NCBI GenBank assembly: GCA_903847945.1 | Contig: CAINEY010000025.1 | Span: 1 to 61,624 of the forward strand | Direction: 5' to 3' | DNA from: an uncultured bacterium | GTDB lineage: Bacteria; Bacillota_I; Bacilli_A; Erysipelotrichales; Erysipelotrichaceae | Length of the DNA stretch: 61,624 nucleotides | Shown: positions 35,887 through 46,300 of the stretch, in pieces | How the letters are laid out: each line of letters begins with the position of its first letter | How positions within the stretch are numbered: the first letter of the stretch is position 1 | The notes under the pieces: generated by a model | Seen by the model: only the letters and a program-made list of their open reading frames with translations | Told to the model about the DNA's origin: nothing | The model's database searches: none | Translations under genes and position numbers: made by a program

Positions 35887-36684
35887 ATGAATCTGTATTT
35901 GCGTGAAATGAAGTCGTATTGGAAAGCCATGACGTTTTGGTCCTTGGGCATCATCTTTATGGTAGGTGCCGGGATCGGAAAATACTCCGCGTTCAGCTCT
36001 TCCGGAACCATGAACATCGGTGACTTGTTGGACTCCATGCCCAAAGCCTTCTTTGCGATTTTTGGGTTGGCAGGAATTCCGGTCGATACGTTTGGTGGAT
36101 TCTACGGGATGATTTATGCCTATGTCGCCATCATGGGTGCTGTGTTTGCGGTCATGATTGGCAGCGGGATCCTCGCCAAGGAAGAGCGCGATAAAACCGC
36201 GGAATTCCTCATGGTCAAACCCATCACCCGGCTGCGCATCCTGGCCATCAAACTGATGGCTGCCTTGACGCTAGTGTTGATTTTTGTGGGTGTCACGTAC
36301 AGTTTGTCCGTGATCACCATCGCTCAAGTCTCGCCGGATGATCCCATCAACGGGGAATTGGCGTTGATGATGCTGGCGTTGTTTCTGGTCATGGTGTTCT
36401 ACCTGTCAATCTCCTTCTTCTTAGCCGCTTACCTCAAAGAAGCCAAGAAGTCCTCGCAGCTGGCGCTCTTGGTGATGTTGGGGAGTTACCTCATCTCCGT
36501 TGCCATGGGGATCGTGGACAACCTGGAGTTCTTGCGGATCGCCGTTCCCTTCCAGTATTTCCGGGTGGTGGATCTGTTGGAGTTGAAACTGGACCCCTTC
36601 TACCTGATTGTGACCTTGGTGGTCAGCGCAAGCGCCATTGGACTCAGCCTCTACTATTACCCCAAACGGGATCTGATGATCTAA
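35887..36684 (+). CDS. ABC-2 permease subunit 2
   Basis: 265 residues with about six helices. AEFLMVKPITRLRILAIKLMAAL corresponds to the coupling region of subunit 1. Start ATG 35887 with TAGGAGG. Together with 34192 and 35078 it forms one exporter. Confidence 0.9.
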   Translation: MNLYLREMKSYWKAMTFWSLGIIFMVGAGIGKYSAFSSSGTMNIGDLLDSMPKAFFAIFGLAGIPVDTFGGFYGMIYAYVAIMGAVFAVMIGSGILAKEERDKTAEFLMVKPITRLRILAIKLMAALTLVLIFVGVTYSLSVITIAQVSPDDPINGELALMMLALFLVMVFYLSISFFLAAYLKEAKKSSQLALLVMLGSYLISVAMGIVDNLEFLRIAVPFQYFRVVDLLELKLDPFYLIVTLVVSASAIGLSLYYYPKRDLMI

Positions 36685-36711
36685 AAAAAACGACCGCAAG
36701 GTCGTTTTTAG
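36683..36711. terminator. Bidirectional terminator
   Basis: AAAACGACC-GCAA-GGTCGTTTT with A/T runs, between the ABC-2 operon and the convergent FtsX-type operon. Confidence 0.9.
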
Positions 36712-37397
36712 TTCTTAACCACATCCAGCACAATACGTCCGTCTTTGATTTCGATGATGCGATCCGTCTTTTCCGCCACTTTCCGATCGTGCGTGATGAT
36801 CAGGAAGGTCGTGTTGAAGGTCTTGTTGATCTTGCGCATCAGCTCATAGACTTGCTCGGTCGTATCCGAATCCAAGTTGCCGGTCGGTTCATCCGCCAGG
36901 ATGATCTTGGGATCGTTCATCAGTGAACGGGCAATCGCCGTACGTTGCTGCTGACCTCCGGACATCTGGGTTGCCAAGTTGTTTTTGACTTTCGATAAGC
37001 CCACCAGATCCATCAGATCATGGGCTTTTTTGAGCACTTCAGGTGTGACCTTCTCGCCTTTGATGCGCACCGGCATCAAGACATTCTCAAGGGCTGTGAA
37101 TTCCGGCAACAAGTAATGAAACTGGAAGATGAAACCTAACGTCTCATTCCGCAGGGCGGCCAGTTGAGGCACCTTCATCTTGGAGGTCGGAATCCCGTTG
37201 ATCAGGATCTCTCCGGAGGTCGGTTGATCCAAAGTGCCGAGGATATTCAAAAGCGTGGATTTCCCGGAACCGGATTGGCCGATGATGGCGTTGAAACTGC
37301 CGGTTTCGATGTTGAGGCTCACGTCATGAAGCACTTGCGTCTTCACCACGGTACCGTAGATCTTGTTGATGTTTTTCAGTTCGATGATGTTAGCCAT
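36708..37397 (-). CDS. MacB/LolD-type ABC ATPase
   Basis: 229 residues, the family's usual length. Walker A GQSGSGKST, Q-loop FIFQFHYLLPE, signature MSGGQQQR, Walker B IILADEPTGNLD, H-loop IITHDRKV. It pairs with the FtsX-like permease whose 3' end it overlaps by 8 bp. Such pairs are mechanotransmission machines moving lipoproteins, peptides or antibiotics rather than classical import. Confidence 0.95.
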   Translation of the reverse strand: MANIIELKNINKIYGTVVKTQVLHDVSLNIETGSFNAIIGQSGSGKSTLLNILGTLDQPTSGEILINGIPTSKMKVPQLAALRNETLGFIFQFHYLLPEFTALENVLMPVRIKGEKVTPEVLKKAHDLMDLVGLSKVKNNLATQMSGGQQQRTAIARSLMNDPKIILADEPTGNLDSDTTEQVYELMRKINKTFNTTFLIITHDRKVAEKTDRIIEIKDGRIVLDVVKN

Positions 37398-38529
37398 TGC
37401 GAATGACCTCGATAGGTGAGAGTTTACGGGTACGGTTGGCCGGAATCAGCGACGCAACCATCGCCGACACTAGAGCCACTCCAGCTGAGAAGAGAATGAA
37501 AGGCACGTCAAACGTGATGGGAATCAGGGCGGTGCCATCCGGATTACGGGCAAACGTAGTGAAGGACACCAGTAGTCCAACCCCCAGAGCAACTCCCAAC
37601 AACGCCCCAAAGATCCCCAGGATCAAACCTTGAAACAAGAAGATCAAACTGGCTTTCGTGTCGTTGATGCCCATGGCTTTTAGGATCCCGATCTGTTTGG
37701 ATTTCTGAAGAACGGTGATTGCCAAGACACTGGCAATCCCCAACACGACACTGATCAAGACAAAGATCTGGATCATCAGGCTGGAAATCGATTGACCGTT
37801 GAGCCCGCTCAAGAGCGATTCATTTTGCGACTTCCAATCGACCACTGAATAGCCCGAACGCAGTTCATCCTTGAGGGTCAACGCTAAGGCATCCGCCGCA
37901 AAGACATCCTTGACTTGGATTTCAATCGACGTGACGTTGTTTCCTAGCCCAAAGAGGGATTGAGCACCGGACGGTGTCCCCACCATCCATCGTTCGTTGA
38001 TGGCAGCCACACTCAAATCGAAGACACCGGTAACAGTCACTTCACGGGTTTCGTTCGTGAAGGTCTGAAGGGTCACGGTATCCCCGACATCGACCCCGAG
38101 CTCTTCCGCTAATAAATTCCCCAAAATGACTTCATCGTCGGTTTGGGGTAAACGACCTGCGGTCAGCTTCTCTTCATAATCATAGATCGCCAGAGCTCCT
38201 TCATCCGCACTGCGCAATAAGGCGGAAGCACTGGTATCGCCGACCCGCACCACCAACGCTCCATCCACCGCGTAGGAGATGGAGGTGAAATCATCCACGG
38301 GTTTGAATCCGCTCTGAGTTACACTAAAGGCTTCATCATCCACTTGCGTGACGATGATGTGAGCCGAGTTGCCTACAGTCTTATCGATCAAACCGGTCTG
38401 TAGTCCGGTGATCAGGAGTCCGATAAAGATCTGTACGGAGACACCAATGGCGATTCCCAACATAATGGCCAAGGTTTGACCTTTACTGTAGGTCAAGAAT
38501 CGCTTGGCGATGGTAAAGGCGACCTTCAT
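37390..38529 (-). CDS. FtsX/MacB-like permease
   Basis: 379 residues. One N-terminal helix (SKGQTLAIMLGIAIGVSVQIFIG-like), an extracytoplasmic MacB_PCD domain at about 45-240, then three C-terminal helices (QIFVLISVVLGIASVLAITVL, LGIFGALLGVALGVG, PFILFSAGVALVSAMVA). LQKSKQIGILKAMG is the conserved cytoplasmic loop. The ATG overlaps the stop of the B12-binding protein gene by 4 bp, so expression is coupled to it. Confidence 0.92.
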   Translation of the reverse strand: MKVAFTIAKRFLTYSKGQTLAIMLGIAIGVSVQIFIGLLITGLQTGLIDKTVGNSAHIIVTQVDDEAFSVTQSGFKPVDDFTSISYAVDGALVVRVGDTSASALLRSADEGALAIYDYEEKLTAGRLPQTDDEVILGNLLAEELGVDVGDTVTLQTFTNETREVTVTGVFDLSVAAINERWMVGTPSGAQSLFGLGNNVTSIEIQVKDVFAADALALTLKDELRSGYSVVDWKSQNESLLSGLNGQSISSLMIQIFVLISVVLGIASVLAITVLQKSKQIGILKAMGINDTKASLIFLFQGLILGIFGALLGVALGVGLLVSFTTFARNPDGTALIPITFDVPFILFSAGVALVSAMVASLIPANRTRKLSPIEVIRNG

Positions 38530-39155
38530 TGGTGACCTCCCGTGACAACGGTTAACTCCGCAAAGTTCTGAGCCAACTCGACGTTATACGTAGCCAAGGC
38601 TTGAGGATTGTGGTCGAAACCGCGTCCTCCCGCAATCAGCTTCAACTCGGGGAACCGTTCTCGGATCAATTCCACGGTTTTTAAGGTCACTGAGAAGTTG
38701 TAGTAATTGGTGACACTCAAGGCCACCAGATCCAAGTTCAAGCTTTCAATCAAATCGACAAACTCTTTCTTGGGCGTACTCTTGCCCACGAAGAACGTTT
38801 CATACCCCAACAGAGTCAAGTAGTCACTGATCATGCGTGCACCCAGTTCGTGTTCTTCCCCGTCGGGGCAAACTACGGCAGCCCGTCCTTTGGTGGTGGA
38901 AGCCTTCGCTTTGACCACGAACGGGAATGACATTTCGATGATGGTGCGAATGATCGAACTCTTGATGTGTTCTTTCCAGATCTTATGCAAGGGATCCGTT
39001 TCGACATCCGTCAGATTCTCCATCGATTTTCGCAGGACACCGTCATACAAGGTCGGCACATCGACATTGCCACTGGACAAGGCATCAAACGCCAAAGTCA
39101 CACAGGTTTCTTTGTCAAGGCGATCAAAAGCATCCATAAATTCGCGTTGATTCAT
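38526..39155 (-). CDS. Cobalamin-binding protein without DNA-binding domain
   Basis: 209 residues. A helical B12-binding cap at about 5-80, with WKEHIKSSIIRTII resembling the EH-containing helix of methionine synthase and CarH-type proteins. It is followed by a Rossmann B12-binding domain: AAVVCPDGEEHELGARMISDYL (His of the H-x-x-G motif as lower ligand), then VDLVALSVTNYYN-like and LIAGGRGF. There is no MerR-type HTH, methyltransferase or corrinoid activation partner. AGGAGG precedes the ATG. As first gene of an operon with a MacB-type ABC system it may be a B12-dependent light or redox sensor acting through protein contacts; this is inference. Confidence 0.85.
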   Translation of the reverse strand: MNQREFMDAFDRLDKETCVTLAFDALSSGNVDVPTLYDGVLRKSMENLTDVETDPLHKIWKEHIKSSIIRTIIEMSFPFVVKAKASTTKGRAAVVCPDGEEHELGARMISDYLTLLGYETFFVGKSTPKKEFVDLIESLNLDLVALSVTNYYNFSVTLKTVELIRERFPELKLIAGGRGFDHNPQALATYNVELAQNFAELTVVTGGHQ

Positions 39156-39247
39156 ACACTCCTCCTTTTAATTAATCATATAAACTAATTTACAGGATTT
39201 CTCGTGAATCTTCAAACGTTATGAACGTTAAAAAGATGAATCGATTA

Positions 39248-39274
39248 AAAAGCCCCGCTAGGGGCCTTTAGGAG
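39248..39274 (-). terminator. Terminator of the lipoprotein gene
   Basis: Minus strand AAGGCCCC-TAGC-GGGGCTT followed by TTT. Confidence 0.8.
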
Positions 39275-39277
39275 AGG

Positions 39278-39964
39278 TTATTTCGCATTCGCCGTAATGG
39301 CGATATCATCGAGGTAGTAGACAGTAAGTCCTTCATACCCGGAATCGGTTCCAATCACCAGCCAGAGTTTTCCGGCACTATCGGTCTTTAGCGTTAAAGT
39401 CACTTCAAAGCCTTTAGAGACAAATCCGGCTTCCGATCCTTCCGGTTTAGCCATGGTTCCGACCACCGGAATCCCGGGACTCCCTTGGGATTGTTGGCCC
39501 TTGTCGATATTGAGGACCCACAAACCGCCATTGTCTTCACTGACTTCAGGAAGGACGTTGGTGAACCCGGCTTTGACGTAAACGCTGTCTGCCGGAGAAC
39601 CCCCGATCCCGATGGATCCTGCTTCAGCCTCGGTGTAGAGCGTAAAACTCAAGGTTATGGTATACGTCGTAGAAGCTTTGAATCCTGATAGTTCCTTGAC
39701 AATCCCCATGAACAGGTCATCACTGCGGTTATGGCCTTTTAGACGCAAACCTGGATTAGTCGTTCCTGAGATCACAGCCCGTTCATACGCCATCTCAAAG
39801 GTTTCAAAGTTATGCCCGTCATCGTGATAATCCGCAAAAACGGATTCAAAGCCGGAATCATCCTGAGTAAAATCGAAACTCCACGACTTCGGTTCAACTT
39901 TTGTATTGCACGACATCAGGGAAAGTGAGGTTAAAATCACGAGAAGTGGCTTAATGGTTTTCAT
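39278..39964 (-). CDS. Predicted lipoprotein with a carbohydrate-binding-like beta fold
   Basis: 228 residues. Signal peptide with lipobox LSLMSC (Cys19). The body is beta-rich (WSFDFTQDDSGFESVFADY, TYTITLSFTLYTEAEAG, GYEGLTVYYLDDIAI), resembling jelly-roll carbohydrate-binding modules, although I cannot assign a family. The ATG lies six bases after TGT-TAGGAT with no ribosome binding site: another predicted leaderless transcript. Monocistronic. Confidence 0.75.
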   Translation of the reverse strand: MKTIKPLLVILTSLSLMSCNTKVEPKSWSFDFTQDDSGFESVFADYHDDGHNFETFEMAYERAVISGTTNPGLRLKGHNRSDDLFMGIVKELSGFKASTTYTITLSFTLYTEAEAGSIGIGGSPADSVYVKAGFTNVLPEVSEDNGGLWVLNIDKGQQSQGSPGIPVVGTMAKPEGSEAGFVSKGFEVTLTLKTDSAGKLWLVIGTDSGYEGLTVYYLDDIAITANAK

Positions 39965-40011
39965 GGCTCTATCCTAACACAAGTCATATTAAGCCCTCCT
40001 TAAGAAAAACA

Positions 40012-40032
40012 TCCCTAATCAGGGATGTTTCT
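40012..40032 (-). terminator. Terminator of the 47-aa membrane protein gene
   Basis: Minus strand AAACATCCCT-GATT-AGGGATGTTT followed by TTC. Confidence 0.85.
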
Positions 40033-40034
40033 AC

Positions 40035-40178
40035 CTAAAGAGCGCGATACGTGGAGGTGGCTTTAGTAGCTTCCAACTCACGATTCGCATCGACAACAGC
40101 ATTCTTGACCGCGAAGTAAATCAAGAAATACGCAATCACAAACGGAACCACAAACATAAACAAATAGACAAGAGCCAT
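40035..40178 (-). CDS. 47-aa single-pass membrane protein
   Basis: A short protein with one strong helix (LVYLFMFVVPFVIAYFLIYF) and a basic/polar tail ending TYRAL. The ATG at 40178 follows GAGGT by 7 nt, and the gene has its own terminator, which supports expression. Unknown function. Adjacent to the giant Fn3 protein gene but separated by about 120 bp. Confidence 0.6.
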   Translation of the reverse strand: MALVYLFMFVVPFVIAYFLIYFAVKNAVVDANRELEATKATSTYRAL

Positions 40179-40301
40179 GGTTTGTACCTCAGTGTATAGT
40201 TTACACGACAATAGAGTCAACGAGAAGTTGTAACATATGATATTGGAACTGGTATTAATAATACTCACCGTTCCTAGGAGATCACGGAATCCTTGTGGAA
40301 C

Positions 40302-43300
40302 TCAACTGGTTTCCGAGTATGAGAACACTAACGCCTCGGAATACTCGGAATAAACAGGTATCGCCGAGTCTTTGGTGATCGAACGAATTTGAATCGAATA
40401 GAATGCCGAAGCATCCAAGTCATTAAACGTCACAGTCAACTCACTGACTTCTTCAATGACCCAATCCGCCTCCGGATCATCCTGACGGATTCGAATTTCA
40501 TAATCCGTAGCACCTGGAACGGAAGCCCAACTCACAGTGATGGATGTGTAAGTGATTCCGGAGAGTTGAAGCGTTGGAACTTGAAGTGACGGGGTCACTG
40601 CAATGACCGAAGTATACGGTCCGTAGACCTTCGTAGTGCTGACGAGTCGGTACGACCGGACTTTGACATAGTAGGTCGAACCTGTCGTCAAACCGGTAAA
40701 GGTCTTGGTCAAGGTCGTCTGAAGCGAAACCGTGTAGGGTCCGCTCTCCGAGGTTGCGATCGCGACTTCATACCCGTTGGCGCCGGTAACGGCTGCCCAG
40801 GTGAGGGTGATCGAATCGAAGGTCGATTCACTGAGGACGCTCGGTGCGCTCACTTGAGTGGTCTGCGAGGTGATGGTCGAATAGGAACCATAGACCTTGG
40901 TGGTGCCGACCAACTTGTAGGCACGGATCTTGTAGTTGTAGCGGGTGTTGAAGACGAGTCCCGTATTCAGGAAGCCTACCGTGGTCTGCGACTTGATGAG
41001 GGTGTAGGTGGTTGATGTTCCTGTGGAACGCCAGATCTCATACCCGGTGACTCCGGATACCGCAGCCCAGTCGACCTGGATGCTGGTGGTGGACGGGGAA
41101 CTTAAGGTGATCACCGGAGTTCCTGGTAAGGTCTTGCCTAGAACGGCCGTGGTCCACGCCCCGTAGACTTTGACGTCATTAACGAGGGTGTAGGCCCGGA
41201 CCTTGATGTAGGAGGTGGTGTTGAATGCCAAGCCGGTCACTTGATAGGCTGCCGTCTCGGTAGAGCTCAGGGTGGTGTACACGCCGGTCGCCGTGGTCGA
41301 ACGCGCCACTTCATACCCGGAAGCGCCTAGGACCGGTGTCCAAGTAAAGTCGAGGGTCGAGACGTTGGTGGCGCTGAGTTTCAGACCCAGTGCGGTCGAC
41401 GGGATCGGGGTTCCCGTAATGATAACGGAAGCGGTCGAATACACTTTGGTTTCACCGACCAGTCGGTAAGCGAACACTTTGTAGGACTGTGCGACACCGC
41501 TCGTCAATCCGGTATGAACTGTACTCAAGGCGGTCGTGTCGATCAGGGTTTCATACGTTGAGGTGTTCGGGTTGAGCCACTGGACCTCATACCCGGTCGC
41601 TCCGGCGATAGCCAACCAGCTCAGATTCAAGGAATCAAAGCCGCCGGAAACCACTTTAGGGGCCGGAGTAGAGGGAATCGGGGTACCGGTGATGAAGTTC
41701 GAATAAACCCCGAAGACTTTTTTGTAGTTGACGATGCGGTAAGCCCGGACCCGGACGGTGTACGTCGAATTGGTCAAGAGGTTGGTAATGGTGGCACTGG
41801 TCAGGGTCGTGGTCGGAAGCACCGTAAACGGTCCGGCTTCGGAAGTGGCGTAGGACACTTCATAGCCGTTGGCTCCGGCGACGGCCGGCCAGCTGATCTT
41901 GAGCGCGTTGTAGGCGGCGGAAGCTGCGGTCGGAGTCGGGGCCCACGGTAAGGGAGTGCTTGAGACGACGCTCGAATACGCGCCGTAGACTTTCGTTGTC
42001 CCAACCAGGCGGTAAGCGCGGATCTTGTAGTTGTATTTGGTGTTGGTCAAGAGCGCGGTATTCAAGAAACCCACGGTGGTTTGTGACTTAACGAGCGAAT
42101 AAGTTGTACTGGTTCCCGTCGAACGCCACACTTCGTAGCCTGTGGCCCCATTGACGGCAGTCCAGTTAATTTGGATCGCGTTATAGGCCGTGTAGGCTGC
42201 GGAAGGACTGGAAACCGCGGTCAAGGCGGTTTTTACCGCAACCGACGTGGTCCAGTTCCCATAAACCTTCACGTCATTGACGGTGGTGTAAGCACGGACA
42301 CGGTAGTATCCGGTCGTGTTGAACGTCAATCCACTGCGGGTGTAGTCACTGACACTCACGTCGGCGATGACAATGGCGGCTCCGGTCGAAGTCGTGGCGA
42401 AAGAAACTTCATAGCCGCTCGCTCCCGACACATCGTCCCAGTCAAGACTAAGAAGATTGTAATCGATGAAGGAGGGTTTCAGATTCGTCGCGATCGCGGG
42501 AATCGGGGTCACATTGATGATGCTCGAATCCAAAGACCGGATCTTCACGTCACTTAGGATCGCATAGGCGACCACTTTATAGGAACGGGTCGTTCCAGTG
42601 ATCAGTTCGACATCGGTAAAGGTTAAGGTGGTCTGATCCGCGATCAGGGTATAGACGTCCCCATCCAAGCGATAGAGTTCATACCCCGAAGCGCCGGCGA
42701 TGGTGGTCCAACTGAGGTAGACGCGATCAAAGCCGCCCGAGGATCCCGTTAAAGTCGGGGTCAAAGGTAAGGGTTTCGCAGAAACCACACCCGAATACCC
42801 GGAATAGACTTTCAAGGTGCCTACTAAGCGGTAAGCTCTAACCTTAACGTAATAAGGCGTATCCACGGTCAAGCCGTTGATCGTGGCCGTCAGTGCCGTT
42901 TGAAGCGGCAGTAAGGTATAGGTTCCGTCTTCGGTCGCTGAATAGGAGATCTCATAACCCGTCGCTCCGGCGATGGCTGGCCAGCTCACTTTGAGCGCGT
43001 TGGTTCCACCGCTCACGACACTGATACTCGGAGAAGCAGGGATCGGTTTGGTGGAGGTCACGGTCGAGAATTCACCGTACACTTTCGTCGTCCCGACTAA
43101 ACGGTAAGCCCGGATCTTGTAGTTGTAGGTGGTGTTGGTGACTAGGGCCGTGTTGAGGAATCCCACCGTCGTTTGCGTCTTAACCATCGCATACGTAGTG
43201 CTGGTTCCCGTGGAACGCCACACTTCATATCCCGAGGCTCCGGAAACCGCGGTCCAATTGATTTGGATGGACGCATAGCCGGCGGATTGTGTCGTCGGGT

Positions 43301-46300
43301 TGGTGACCGCAGTCAATGCGGTTTTTCCACTGATGACTGATGAATAGGCACTATAGGTCGTTCCGCCTTCATAGGTGAGATAAGCCCGAACCTTGTAATA
43401 ATAGGTCACATTGAAGGTTAAACCTGTCAGCACCGCTTCGGTCGACGTGACTGTCGCGATCTTCGTGTACGTTCCGGTGGCTGAAGTCGCTCGGTAGATT
43501 TCATAACCGGTCGCATCCAGATTTCCGGTGAAAGCAAGCGTCAGGGTGTTATAGTCGATGACGGTCCATTTCAAGCCGGACGGTGCGGTTAGCGCCGGAG
43601 TCAAGGTGATTACACTGTACGCTGAAATGGCCTGTCCCAACGGAACCTGTCGATTGGCACGCACTCTGAACGTTGCTGGCACTCCAACTGAAAGATCAGT
43701 GATGGTGGTGGTCAAGTCCGTTGTCTCCAATACAAACTCGAACAGACCTGTACTCAAGTTCTTCCTGTAGATGTTGTATGAACTGGCTAACGGGATTGCT
43801 GTCCAGTTCAGCTTCACGGAGCTTTGACTGAGGACGGTCCCCGTCAACGTCGGAGCTGGTATTTTCGTTCTGAAAAGAACCATTTCCGAAGAATAGCCGT
43901 AGTATTGGTTACCGTTGTAGAAATAGTAGGCGGTTACAAACAAAGCATAGTCTTCATTGGGTTGAAGTCCGGTAAGTACTGCACTTAACGCCGTTCCTTC
44001 ATACCTTGTGACCGGTTCACCGGTGTCCACAGAATAGATCATGACCTCATACCCGACAGCTTTTGCCGCGGCTGTGAAGGTGACACTCACCGTATCCGAA
44101 GTTGGTACTGCTTTAACATTCGTCGGTGCTGCGACCGATGGGTAAGCAATGACGATTTCGGAGCTGTTTGAACTGATGTTCATGCTGCTGTTGGCTACCA
44201 CATAATACGCATAGGGTCGTTCAGCAATGAAGAATGAATCCGTATGCGTATAACTCGTCGTCGTCACGGTTTTTAACAAAGCAAAATCATAGGCATAGGG
44301 CCGATAGATATAAATTGAATAACTGGATGCTCCGGTAATGGCTTTCCACGATAAGGCAATCGTAGTCGGATTGATCGTCGTTGCGGTCATCACTGGGGTA
44401 GCTAACTTGGTTTTGCCACCCTTCTGAATATAGTTTGTATAGACTTTAACCCCATCGACCAGATAGAAAGCCCGAACTCGATAGTAAACGCTCGTGTTCA
44501 AACTCAGTCCGGTATGGGTGTATGAGGCCGTTGTCAGCGTAATGACTGAGCCATAATTGTTGTCCGCATACAATGAGCGTTGAAGTTCATAGCCCGCAAC
44601 ACCCGGAATTGCTTCCCAAAAAACTTTTAAGGTTGTCGCGGTAGAGTCGATTCCCATTCTGTCTTGATTCAAGATAAGCGGTTGTGCAATCGCGGATACG
44701 GAATTCGAAACCAATCCTTCAACGTCAACGGTTCCGAAACGAACAATGGGCACCACATAGTAATCATAACTCTTCCCGGCTTGAACCTGTTTATCGGTGT
44801 AGGATAGTGCCGATACTCGCGCAATCTCATCGATCTCCAGGTAATTGCCGCCAACCGACCGGTATACAATGTAAGCTTCTGCTCCGGTAACGGCCTTCCA
44901 GTGAATGGAAATTCCACTTGCCGTAGTGACACCGGCACTGAGTTCCGGTGCCATCAATAACGGAATCAACGGATCCGACAACGGCTCACTTGTGTGACGT
45001 TGACCGTTAAAATCAATGTAGGCTACAAGTTTAAAGCCGGTAACCTGCGTGGTACTTAAGCCGGAGATGGTCGCTTCTTTAACATCCCAATCATATTCCG
45101 CCACAAACGTGTAATCCACACCATTGGTGGTTTTATACAACATGAACCCGTCAATCAATGAGATTTCCAGATACTCCCACGACAACTTTACTGTCGATTT
45201 GTTGATGTACTCCCCGATCACCAACGTAAAAGCAGGAGAAACAACATTGGTGACCGGATCGGTGTAATCCCCAAAATTCTTAACATTCGACACATAATAC
45301 ACGGCTCGGACTTTATAGACCCACGTGTCACCCAATGTTAAATCCGAATGAACGTAGTTGCTGGCTGGGGTGACCGCCAAGAGCTCATAATTTACGCCGT
45401 CACGGGATGCATAGACTTCATACGATTGCGATCCAAAGTTTGTATCCCAAAGCAATAACGTATTGACACCGCCATTCCAAACGGTCAAATTGGTAATGTC
45501 GGAAGATGTCGTCACCGCAAACGGATCGGAAAAATCCGAATAGGCCCAACTGTACTCCGTCTGATATTCAGCCCGATACTTGTAATAGTAAGTGGTTCCC
45601 CAGGTTACCGTGTACCAAGCCGATGCAATGACTTCATTGGCACCGAAATTGACATTCGACAAGAAGGTGAACGGACCATCCGGACTCGTCGAACGGTAAA
45701 GTTTGATTTGAGTTAGATTTGGATAAAGAGCATCAAATTCAAAGTTGTGCCGATTAACAGTTCCGTATGCAACGCCATCCGGTAGATAGAGATTCTCGAC
45801 TGCGTAAAGCTCAATCGGATCACTGGCTTTGGTCAACGCTTCGCCGGATGCCCCGGTCTTGTTGGCTACGATGACATAATGATATTTCGAACCCCCAACA
45901 GCCGTGGCATCTTCAAAGGTATTGTCTAGTGAAGCCTCTATCGTCGCAATATCCACATACGTCGATTCACTCATCAGTTTTCGGCGGATCGTATAGCTTT
46001 CTACTTTCCAGTCGCTGTTCCAACTCAAATAGACCACTCCTTCGTCATAATAGGCATGAAGGGATTTGGGAGCCAGGAAATCATATTCCGAAACCACGGT
46101 GATGGAAATCGTATTGGTGGACTCCCCATAGGAACGTACGCTCTCTGTTTCAGTATAGGGAATGACCGAGTAGACATAGGTATTTCCGATAATCACTGTT
46201 GTATCGATCCATTGCGTTTCTGTGCTGTCAGTCAGCCACACCAACTCAGCTTCGGTTGGTCCGCGCCAAATCTCATATCCCGTAACACCGCTGATCGTAC

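Noticed and set aside
40620-43500. Recurrent similar DNA blocks considered as mobile elements
   Set aside because: They are in-frame Fn3 module duplications without terminal inverted repeats or transposase.
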